A stretch of DNA of 14,841 nt. Source: Kiloniellales bacterium. GTDB taxonomy: Bacteria; Pseudomonadota; Alphaproteobacteria; Kiloniellales; JAKSBE01. Made by a program: the position numbers and the translations under genes. Location: the NCBI GenBank assembly GCA_030067055.1, contig JASJAL010000028.1, positions 1 through 14,841 on the forward strand. The letters are read 5' to 3'. A model generated the notes under the pieces. The model had not been told where the DNA came from and made no database searches. It saw nothing but the letters and a program-made list of their open reading frames with translations. Positions 7,414 through 13,551 of this stretch are shown in pieces (position 1 is the stretch's first letter; every line of letters starts with the position of its first letter).

Positions 7414-7968
7414 TAACTATCAACGTCCGGCACTGGCTATTCCTCGTCCTCCAGGCGACGGCCAGCTTACGTGAGCTGTAGCCCCGACGTCGTGCCTGAG
7501 AGCAATGCTTTGCGCCCAATTCCGACCGTCTGTGACGCCATTGGGTAGCGGCAAACAACAAAAGGCAGAACTATGAAACTCAAGCGTGTGCAGCATGCAC
7601 AAGCCGCCGCATCAAGATAAACCCAAATGAGCCAGACCCTCGGCCAAATCAGACCGCCGTCTGTCTTAGAAACCCCGGCGCCGGAGACTCCCGGATCTGC
7701 GGGTTTCGCAAATGCCGCGTGCTGACGGTAGTCATGATCGAGGATTTGCTAGGTCGCCCGGACAGAGGCTTGAGTTCAGGGCGTCCAAATTTCCTCGGCT
7801 GCCTCATTTTTCAGGGTCTCCCAAGAGTGGACTAGCATCTGAACTGACACTACGTTTTCTGGCAAAATCGATGGTTACCTTGGCAGCCCGGCTTGGCCGG
7901 ACGAGAGCCGCACCGAGGACGATACCGAGCAAGCTGGGTAAGGGGATTGAGAAATTCGCAGGTCTGCC

Positions 7969-9678
7969 ATGATTCGCTCTATCTCCGCCTGGTTTCTGGC
8001 TCTCATTTGTCTGGCTCTGACGCCCTCAGCTTTCGCGGACGCGGGATTTGTTGCGCACCCACTACAGCCGCCAGACACCAGCAGTCCGCGAGATACGCTT
8101 CAATCCTTTTTCAAGAACCTCGAAGAGGCCTACAGGATTGCCGGCGAGCCCGGCGAGACGGGGTCCGAACGCGCGCTGAACCGCGCCGTCGATTGTCTCG
8201 ATCTGTCCCAGACACCGCCCGGACTTCGCAAGAGCTACGGAATCGAAGCAGCCTTGATGCTAAAGGAGGTGCTGGACCGTCTCACGTTGCCACCTCTCGA
8301 CGACATACCCGGATCTGACACTGCAAGACTGCCGCAGTGGACCATTCCGGAGACGCCGATCGCGATCAGTCTCGTTACCGAGGGACCACGAGCTGGCGAG
8401 TATCTATTCGCACCCGAGACGGTGGCGCGAGCGAAGGAGTTCTATGATCGCGTCCGTGACTATCCGTACCGGCAAGGGACAACACCCGGCATTTATACCG
8501 CTTACCTGACGACACCTGGTAGGGGCTTGGAGCTCGGTTGGAGCGACTACTTGCCGGACTGGAGCAAAGGCGTGTTCGCCGAGCAGACCTATTGGCAATG
8601 GATCGCTCTGCTCGTGACAGCGCTTGTGTTGACAACGGCATTGGCGCCCGCCGTCTTGCTCGCACGCGGCCCGTCAGCCGTTCCAGAGGACACAGAAGTT
8701 CGATTATCGCGTTGGCGGCCGCGCCTTGTTGTCGCCGTCGCATTTGGAGCCGCTGCGATCGTCGCAGCCGCCTGGTTCGTCGACGAAGTGGTGAACCTGA
8801 CAGGCACTCCGCTGGTGGTGGTCGTTTATTTCCTTGCGCTGCTGCGCTACGTCGCGTTCGGCTGGCTTGCGGCCTTACTGGTTACGCACGGGGCCGAACT
8901 CATCATCCGCGCGCGCGGGATCGAAGCGACCGCAGCGAGTGCCACGCTGATTCGCTTGTCCGGCTGGCTGATCGTTGGCCTCCTGATAGTCGGGATCTTG
9001 GTGGCAGCGGGTCAGGACTTCGGCTTTCCGGTTTACTCGATCGTCACAGGGTTGGGGGTCGGCGGCATCGCGATCGGGTTCGGCGCCCAATCACTGGTCC
9101 GCGACATAATCTCCGGGGTGTTTTTCCTGATCGACGACGCCTTCCGAGTTGGCGAGTACATCGACGTCGGCGCCGCCAAGGGCACCGTCGAGAAAATCTC
9201 AATCCGCAGCCTGCGCCTGCGGCACCACCGGGGTGCGCTTAACACGGTCCCCTTCGGCGAGATCAAGACCCTGACCAACTATTCCCGCGACTGGGCGATC
9301 ATGAAGCTGCCGATGCGGCTGACCTATGACACCGATCCGCAGAAGGTGAAGAATATCGTCAAGCAGATCGGCCTGGAGATGGCCGAGGATCCCGATCTTG
9401 GCCCGATGCTGCTCGAGCCGCCGAAGTCGCAAGGCGTGCTGCAGATGGAGGACTCCGCCATGATCCTGCGGGTCAAGTTCATGGCCAAGCCCGGCGAGCA
9501 GTTCGTGCTGCGACGCGAACTCCTGCACCGCATCCGTGCTGCCTTTGAGCGGGAGGGCATCACCTTCGCCAGCCGCGAGGTCACCGTCCATGTGACCGGA
9601 AATGACGAAGACGAAAACACCAAGGAAGCCGCAGCAGCAGCAGCTCGCAGGGCTCTGGACGATGACGCTGCGCGGTGA
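7969..9678 (+). CDS. MscS-family mechanosensitive channel C with N-terminal periplasmic domain, 569 aa
   Basis: Third channel, transcribed away from B. Layout: short signal peptide (1-23, ending SAFA); periplasmic domain 30-205 with PDTSSPRDTL (35-44), LDLSQTPPGLR (77-87), LKEVLDR (98-104), QWTIPETPI (123-131), YPYR (165-168) and TPGIY (172-176); YWQW (208-211) entering helix 1; helices near 252-270, 281-305 and 328-347; pore helix GLGVGGIAIGFGAQSLVRD (361-379); beta domain with AFRVGEYIDVGAAKGTVEKI (391-410). The C-terminal third closely resembles, from memory, a widespread alphaproteobacterial MscS type with LRHHRG, NTVPFGEI and NYSRDWAIMKLP. ATG 7969 fits the signal peptide and has only a weak AGGT upstream. 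Third-position GC rises abruptly: 15 of 36 codons end in A/T at 8641-8748, but 4 of 40 at 9361-9480, suggesting a joined gene. Confidence 0.95.
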   Translation: MIRSISAWFLALICLALTPSAFADAGFVAHPLQPPDTSSPRDTLQSFFKNLEEAYRIAGEPGETGSERALNRAVDCLDLSQTPPGLRKSYGIEAALMLKEVLDRLTLPPLDDIPGSDTARLPQWTIPETPIAISLVTEGPRAGEYLFAPETVARAKEFYDRVRDYPYRQGTTPGIYTAYLTTPGRGLELGWSDYLPDWSKGVFAEQTYWQWIALLVTALVLTTALAPAVLLARGPSAVPEDTEVRLSRWRPRLVVAVAFGAAAIVAAAWFVDEVVNLTGTPLVVVVYFLALLRYVAFGWLAALLVTHGAELIIRARGIEATAASATLIRLSGWLIVGLLIVGILVAAGQDFGFPVYSIVTGLGVGGIAIGFGAQSLVRDIISGVFFLIDDAFRVGEYIDVGAAKGTVEKISIRSLRLRHHRGALNTVPFGEIKTLTNYSRDWAIMKLPMRLTYDTDPQKVKNIVKQIGLEMAEDPDLGPMLLEPPKSQGVLQMEDSAMILRVKFMAKPGEQFVLRRELLHRIRAAFEREGITFASREVTVHVTGNDEDENTKEAAAAAARRALDDDAAR

Positions 9679-9743
9679 TCATGTCGATCAGAGCCACTTC
9701 ACTGGTTAGATCGGCAACCGACTGCTAGTCTGGAAGACCGAGA

Positions 9744-9748
9744 GGGAG
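9744..9748 (+). promoter_or_regulatory. ribosome binding site (GGGAG) of the 46-codon leader ORF
   Basis: GAGGGAG (9742-9748) lies 5 nt before ATG 9754. It is a better match and better spaced than the site of many real genes in this window, and is the main support for translation of the leader ORF. Confidence 0.45.
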
Positions 9749-9753
9749 TCCGC

Positions 9754-9894
9754 ATGGATATCGACGTGTTAGGGGGCACGCAGCCATGCGCAGACCTGTG
9801 CGTATTTGCAGTTGTTAGGTTCTTTGCAGTTGTTAGGTTCGCCACATGGGACGCTGGGCAGATATTCAGCGGCGAAGCGAGAGGGCAGGGATAA
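9754..9894 (+). CDS. candidate 46-aa leader ORF upstream of the periplasmic adaptor
   Basis: ATG 9754 follows a strong GAGGGAG site by 5 nt and the frame runs to TAA 9892-9894, ending four bases before the adaptor ATG at 9899, a spacing that suggests translational coupling. The product starts MDIDVLGGTQPCADLCVF and contains FAVVRF twice in a row, because an exact 18-bp tandem repeat (9805-9840) falls in frame. The middle is hydrophobic and arginine-punctuated, with two cysteines. I recognise no family. It may be a regulatory leader peptide, a small membrane peptide, or simply an open stretch; the frame is short enough to arise by chance. Confidence rests on the ribosome binding site and the spacing. 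Confidence 0.4.
   Translation: MDIDVLGGTQPCADLCVFAVVRFFAVVRFATWDAGQIFSGEARGQG
9786..9805 (+). other. 7-bp hairpin in the adaptor leader
   Basis: ATGCGCA and TGCGTAT pair over seven positions (one G-U) around GACCTG. It directly abuts the first copy of the 18-bp tandem repeat, and its left arm is shared with a longer inverted repeat (CGCATGG 9751-9757 against CCATGCG 9784-9790), so two alternative foldings of the leader are possible. Confidence 0.35.
9805..9840 (+). repeat. exact 18-bp tandem duplication, two copies
   Basis: TTTGCAGTTGTTAGGTTC occurs twice head to tail (9805-9822 and 9823-9840) with no mismatch, about 60-95 bp before the adaptor start. Being a multiple of three it keeps the leader ORF in frame and doubles FAVVRF. 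It could also be a double protein-binding site. Perfect identity points to a recent duplication or to selection. Confidence 0.8.
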
Positions 9895-9898
9895 TCGA

Positions 9899-10840
9899 AT
9901 GCTGCGGCAAAGGTCTTGGCCCCAAGGGCACCGCATAGAAACGGCGTTCCTGATTGCGCTCCTGGCTGCCCTCCTGGTCGTCTCTGGCAAGACCGGCGAG
10001 GCGACGGCACAGACCGCTCAGGCAGCTACGGGAAGCCTGATCGAGCGCTACCCGGCCACCCAGAAGCTACTCCGCTTCGAGGGCCGCGTCGAGGCTTCGC
10101 AGCGGGCTGCCGTGTCGACCCGTCTCGACGGCGTGGTCGAGACGATCCACTTCAAGGGCGGCGAAGTTGTTGAGCAGGGCGACCTGCTGATCTCACTTGA
10201 CCCGACGGATGTGCAGCTTGCACTCCAAGCCGCGAAAGCGGACTTGCAGCGGGCCACAGCGCGCCTGACCTTGGCCGAACAGGACAGCAGCCGCGTTGCC
10301 CAGCTCGTCAAGCGGGGCAACGCGACTCTTCAACGTCAGGAGCAGGTCGCAGCCGAGGTTGCGCTCGCAAGGGCTGAGCTTGCAACGGCGAAGGTCTCGA
10401 TCAAGCGGGCCGAGACCAACCTGGAGCGCGCCTCGATCCGGGCGCCGATCGCCGGCCGGATCACCCGGCCCAGGGTCACGCTTGGCGCCTTCATAGAAGC
10501 CGAGGAAGCACCGCCCTTGGCCGAAATTCTGCAGCTCCAGCCCGTCGTCGTCGCCTACGACGTCCCCTACGCCGATCGGCTGTCGGCACTTCAACAGGGC
10601 GAACTCCTAGGAACCGAAGAGATGCTGCCGCTCGTGACCTTGCGCCTTCAGATCGCAAACGACTTCGTTCTTCCGGAGACAGCCAAGCCAAACCAGGTGG
10701 CGGCAAAGTTGAACGAAGACGGGACCGTGACGATCCGCGCGCCTTTCGACAACCCCAAGGGCCTGCTTCGCCCCGGTCTTCGGGTGCAGGTTCTCTCTGA
10801 GTTGGACGAAGACGCCACCGGGAACCTGAAGCCGGAGTAG
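9899..10840 (+). CDS. HlyD/RND-type periplasmic adaptor (membrane fusion) protein, 313 aa
   Basis: Membrane fusion proteins bridge an inner-membrane exporter to an outer-membrane channel. The start ATG 9899 has AGGG about ten bases upstream and gives a signal peptide or anchor at about 13-38. Then come the first lipoyl half (about 64-102: VEASQRAAVSTRLDGVVETI, GGEVVEQGDLLISLDP), a coiled-coil hairpin rich in A, R, E and L (about 103-178), the second lipoyl half (about 179-199: IRAPIAGRITRP, GAFI), a beta-barrel segment from about 214 (PVVVAYDVPYADRLSAL) and a C-terminal strand with RPGLRV (291-296). At 313 residues it is short for an RND adaptor (commonly 350-400), with a compact membrane-proximal domain. 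No pump or outer-membrane gene is adjacent: channel C lies upstream and a CASTOR-like channel downstream. It may serve a distant pump or have another envelope role; the latter is speculation. Confidence 0.88.
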   Translation: MLRQRSWPQGHRIETAFLIALLAALLVVSGKTGEATAQTAQAATGSLIERYPATQKLLRFEGRVEASQRAAVSTRLDGVVETIHFKGGEVVEQGDLLISLDPTDVQLALQAAKADLQRATARLTLAEQDSSRVAQLVKRGNATLQRQEQVAAEVALARAELATAKVSIKRAETNLERASIRAPIAGRITRPRVTLGAFIEAEEAPPLAEILQLQPVVVAYDVPYADRLSALQQGELLGTEEMLPLVTLRLQIANDFVLPETAKPNQVAAKLNEDGTVTIRAPFDNPKGLLRPGLRVQVLSELDEDATGNLKPE

Positions 10841-10874
10841 GTGCCGCCTCGGTCGGCATGGCCCCTGTACATAG

Positions 10875-10890
10875 AGCCACCGAGGTGGCT
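10875..10890 (+). terminator. GC-rich hairpin after the adaptor gene
   Basis: AGCCACC and GGTGGCT are perfect inverted arms two bases apart; physically a 6-bp stem with loop CGAG. It begins 35 nt after the adaptor stop. There is no T run, so calling it a terminator is tentative. Confidence 0.3.
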
Positions 10891-11131
10891 GGCTGCGGGC
10901 AGCGCCGAAGAAGAGCCGGCCTATCCTTCGGTACCTCTGTTTGAATCGAGCTCGGCCTTTTTGGGCCAGCGCGAGGCATTTCCAGACTCAAGGGCGAACC
11001 CGATGAATTTAGCTCGTATGTCCGCTTTGCCGCATTCACTCGCGGTCGGTGGAGAAACTCCGCCCAGACCGGATTCAGCGAACAATCTCCACACCAGATC
11101 TTGGATGCCTGAGATCCTGGGGCCCGGGTGA

Positions 11132-11210
11132 CGGTCAGGTCGCCGAATTCGGATAGACGTAATGCAGGCCAACATCCGAATGTTTGAGCCTTCTTCTGGC
11201 GGTCAGGTCG
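11132..11210 (+). repeat. two 11-bp direct repeats upstream of the CASTOR-like channel
   Basis: CGGTCAGGTCG occurs at 11132-11142 and again at 11200-11210, 68 bp apart, both followed by a GC-rich CCG-containing stretch. The second copy ends 24 nt before the channel start. They may be regulator half-sites or remains of repeat DNA. Confidence 0.45.
11147..11181. promoter_or_regulatory. 8-bp inverted repeat upstream of the CASTOR-like channel, possible operator
   Basis: ATTCGGAT (11147-11154) and ATCCGAAT (11174-11181) are perfect inverted arms with a 19-bp gap, sitting between the two CGGTCAGGTCG repeats and ending 53 nt before the start codon. Spacing of arm centres is 27 bp. The left arm overlaps a CCGAATTCGG palindrome (11143-11152). 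Confidence 0.35.
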
Positions 11211-11234
11211 GCCGCGGCTGAATGGGATAGGCAT

Positions 11235-13217
11235 ATGCTGTCGCGGATCAGGAACCTTTTGGTTTTCCGTCTCGAGCGGCTGATGATGCGCGGGCCCGCC
11301 GCGCGCTTCGCATTCATTCTGGTTCTGCTCCTGTTTGTGGTCCTGGCTGCAGGTTTGTTGATCCGTGAACTGGTACCGGGCTTTGAATCGATCGATGACG
11401 CCGTCTGGTGGGCCTTCGAGCATGTCGTGGTTCCTGAGTACGTTGATGATGACGAAGGACTCATCAAGCGTACGCTCGCGACGGCGCTGATCGTACTGGG
11501 CTCGATCTTCTTTGCCGGCGCAGTCATTGCCATCCTTGTCCAGTGGATGGAGGAAACGACGGAACGGCTTGAGCTTGGGCTGACACCGGTTGCCCTCGAC
11601 GCCCATATCGTTCTGCTGGGCTGGACTAGCCGCACACCGACCATGCTCCAAGAAGTCATGGTTTCGCAGGGACGGGTAGAGCGCTTCGTGCGTCAACGCG
11701 GCGCCCGTCGGCTCCATGTGGCGCTCTTGGTCGAGCGTGCGGATGCGACCCTCATGCAAGAGATCAAGGACGGGCTCGGCGAACACTGGGACGGGCGGCA
11801 GATTATCCTGCGCAGCGGCTCCTCTCTCAGTTTGGACGACCTTAAGCGGGTAGATTTCAGCCACGCCGCTGCAATCGTGGTGCCGGCTGCCGACACCACC
11901 GCCGGCAGTGCTATGGATGCCGACACCCATACCGTGAAGACCTTGTTGACTTTGAGCAAGGCGCTGGAGGAGGAGCTCACTGAAGAACTTCCTCTTGTGG
12001 TGGCGGAACTCCAGGATCCGCGCTACGCCAAGACGCTCCGCGCCGTCTACGGGGGACCCATGGAGATCGTTGCGGGTGACGAGATCGTCGCCCGGCTTAT
12101 GGTCCAGACCGTACGCTACCCGGGGCTTTCTCACGTCTACGCCGAGTTCCTGTCCGATCTCCGTGGCAGCCAGATCTATGTGCGGGAGGAGCCCGAGCTT
12201 ACGGGCCTCTCGGCACAGCAGCTAACCTATGCCTATCCCGAGGCGGTGGTGCTTGGCTTCGTGCGCCCTGAAGGAGAGGGTTTCCGAGCGCTACTCAATC
12301 CGCCTGACGACCTGCGGTTGGAGCCAGGCGACCGAATCGCGGTCCTGGGATCGCGCTACAAGGACGCAGTTCCGCCGGAAGCAAACGCGGCGCCGATCGA
12401 TGTGCCGAAGAAACCAACACCTGAGGCAAAGATGCCCGCCAAGCGCCGGGTGCTGGTACTCGGCTGGAACCGCCGGGTCATGCTCATGCTGAGTGAATTC
12501 GCCTCCTATCCGAATGAGAATTTCGCGATAGACATCGTGTCCGAGGTCTCAGCAACCAAACGTCAAAAACGCTTGGCCGCCGAAGGTCCCCTCCCGGAGC
12601 AACTCGAGATTAGACAGCTTGAGTTCGACTATACCGTAGCCGCTTACCTCGATGACATTGACCTGGCCAGCTACGACAACGTCGTTATGCTGGCGAGCGA
12701 GCGACTCAAGGCCGGCGCCCAATCCGACGCGCGCACAATCCTGGGCTATCTGTTGCTCCACGAGTTGATGAAGAGCGGTGCGCAAGCCCCCCCAGTGCTG
12801 GTTGAGCTCACCGATGTTGACAACACCTCTCTGTTCGAGAACTGGCGCGGTGAGATCATCGTCAGTCCGGTAATCGCCAGCCATATGCTGACCCGTGTCA
12901 TTTTGCGTCGCGAGCTGCGCGCCGTGTTCGATGAGCTCTTTGGCCCAAGCGGCTGCGAGATTGAGTTCCACCGGGTCGTCGACTACGGCCTGGCGCCGGT
13001 ATCCGTTAGGAGTTCCGGCCACGGTTCCACCGATGTCGACTATACCTTCGCCGACCTGCAGCGGGCCGCCGACGCCCGGGGGCAGATCGCCGTCGGCATT
13101 CGGCGGGCCGGGCAAGAGCGGGCGCCGGAGGGCGGGGTCGAACTCAACCCCGGACGCGACCAGCCCCTGGGGCTCGACGAACACGATGACCTGATCGTGA
13201 TAACGACCCGAGGGTGA
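11235..13217 (+). CDS. CASTOR/POLLUX-like ion channel with two RCK-type cytosolic units, 660 aa
   Basis: Two membrane helices (about 24-43 and 80-103) flank a re-entrant pore segment (about 53-75), as in the CASTOR/POLLUX/DMI1 channels first known from plant nuclear envelopes, whose bacterial relatives are often annotated as TrkA-related or NAD-binding. The first RCK-like unit begins with HIVLLGWTSRTPTMLQEV (124-141) and ends in a TrkA-C-like part (TGLSAQQL, LEPGDRIAVLG). The second begins RVLVLGWNRRVMLML (406-420) and ends DDLIVITT (651-658). The paired LGW motifs are characteristic as I recall the family. The pore segment has no TVGYG potassium filter but does have VPEYVDDDEG, an acidic cluster at 71-74. 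ATG 11235 is chosen because it places the first helix as in relatives; an upstream in-frame TTG (11184) adds only 17 unlikely residues. The likely cargo is a cation, ligand unknown. Confidence 0.85.
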   Translation: MLSRIRNLLVFRLERLMMRGPAARFAFILVLLLFVVLAAGLLIRELVPGFESIDDAVWWAFEHVVVPEYVDDDEGLIKRTLATALIVLGSIFFAGAVIAILVQWMEETTERLELGLTPVALDAHIVLLGWTSRTPTMLQEVMVSQGRVERFVRQRGARRLHVALLVERADATLMQEIKDGLGEHWDGRQIILRSGSSLSLDDLKRVDFSHAAAIVVPAADTTAGSAMDADTHTVKTLLTLSKALEEELTEELPLVVAELQDPRYAKTLRAVYGGPMEIVAGDEIVARLMVQTVRYPGLSHVYAEFLSDLRGSQIYVREEPELTGLSAQQLTYAYPEAVVLGFVRPEGEGFRALLNPPDDLRLEPGDRIAVLGSRYKDAVPPEANAAPIDVPKKPTPEAKMPAKRRVLVLGWNRRVMLMLSEFASYPNENFAIDIVSEVSATKRQKRLAAEGPLPEQLEIRQLEFDYTVAAYLDDIDLASYDNVVMLASERLKAGAQSDARTILGYLLLHELMKSGAQAPPVLVELTDVDNTSLFENWRGEIIVSPVIASHMLTRVILRRELRAVFDELFGPSGCEIEFHRVVDYGLAPVSVRSSGHGSTDVDYTFADLQRAADARGQIAVGIRRAGQERAPEGGVELNPGRDQPLGLDEHDDLIVITTRG

Positions 13218-13369
13218 ACGCGCCGGCCGAAGGCAGCATTCCCCAACTACTTCGTCAGCTCAGGTCATTCTTCTGACTAAACCGATCACGCTCTAGTTCT
13301 TCGCAAACCTTGTTTTTTCCGGAATCATCCACACGCTGGCCAGGACGGAGACGTGGGACCTTACCTGAC

Positions 13370-13374
13370 GGAGG
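13370..13374 (+). promoter_or_regulatory. ribosome binding site of the membrane microprotein
   Basis: GGAGG lies 7 nt before GTG 13382, near-ideal in both sequence and spacing, and selects that GTG among the in-frame codons of an otherwise open upstream stretch. Confidence 0.55.
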
Positions 13375-13381
13375 TGCGGCG

Positions 13382-13483
13382 GTGCTGGCGCTGATCGTGC
13401 TGATCTGGGTCTTACTCAGCCTGACACTGGAATATGAGATTTCGGGCCGCTGGCTCTGGCGGCGCGGAGAGGAAAAAGACTAA
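13382..13483 (+). CDS. candidate 33-aa single-helix membrane microprotein
   Basis: GTG start with GGAGG 7 nt upstream; stop TAA 13481-13483. The product starts MLALIVLIWVLLSLTL (one transmembrane helix, residues 1-16, free of charge), continues EYEISGRWLWRRGEEKD, a charged C-terminal tail with a tryptophan/arginine belt of the kind found at the membrane surface. The topology is predicted N-out, C-in by the positive-inside rule (R23, R27, R28). It lies 164 bp after the CASTOR-like channel on the same strand. Small single-helix proteins of this size (for example KdpF) commonly accompany ion transporters, so a regulatory or stabilising subunit of a neighbouring channel is plausible but unproven. 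No homologue is recognised. Confidence 0.55.
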   Translation: MLALIVLIWVLLSLTLEYEISGRWLWRRGEEKD

Positions 13484-13551
13484 GGCATCCCGCCGGAGGT
13501 TGTTTTGATCGTTGACGATCGCCTAGGGGAAGTTGTGTGTTCTTGGGCGAG

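Larger units (their letters stand above)
7245..7968. other. 724-bp divergent intergenic region between channels B and C
   Basis: This must hold the promoters of both B (minus) and C (plus). I can point to an 8-bp dyad (7324-7345) and the 38-bp repeat (7376-7413) on the B side. On the C side, apart from a short CCGGCGCCGG palindrome (7675-7684), I see nothing I can name, and no convincing small gene, tRNA or insertion-sequence remnant. I could not fix a -35/-10 pair with confidence for either gene. Confidence 0.5.
10841..11234 (+). other. 394-bp region between the adaptor and the CASTOR-like channel
   Basis: No convincing gene. It holds a GC-rich hairpin (10875-10890) soon after the adaptor stop, then a stretch around 11020-11140 that looks like degenerate intergenic repeat DNA, and in the last 110 bases two 11-bp direct repeats and an 8-bp inverted repeat ahead of the channel gene. 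The channel promoter is probably in the last 150 bases, but I could not assign it. Confidence 0.5.

Noticed and set aside
7675..7684. CCGGCGCCGG palindrome in the B-C intergenic region
   Set aside because: A GC-only 10-bp palindrome is expected by chance in DNA of this composition and has no partner copy near the other channel genes.
7712..7972. An 86-codon plus-strand frame overlapping the start of channel C by ATGA
   Set aside because: The four-base overlap looks like translational coupling, but there is no ribosome binding site, the composition is irregular, and no family is recognisable. I left it out as a gene.
9805..9840. Tandem repeat considered as a minimal CRISPR or phage attachment site
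   Set aside because: Two head-to-tail 18-bp units without spacers, no cas genes, no integrase and no tRNA nearby.
9679..10840. Adaptor read as the first gene of an RND efflux operon
   Set aside because: No RND pump or outer-membrane factor follows; the next gene is a two-helix channel with RCK-type units after a 394-bp gap.
10841..11131. Open frames on both strands between the adaptor and the CASTOR-like channel
   Set aside because: No ribosome binding sites, proline/serine-rich low-information translations, and phrases reminiscent of spurious proteins from intergenic repeats.
10491..12134. A 547-codon open frame on the minus strand across the adaptor and CASTOR-like genes
   Set aside because: It spans two well-supported genes and the intergenic gap on the other strand and shows no domain.
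13507..13520. GATCGT-TG-ACGATC dyad between the microprotein and DUF2252, considered as a terminator
   Set aside because: The loop is too tight for the full stem and no T run follows. It may still end both convergent transcripts, but the evidence is too weak to list.
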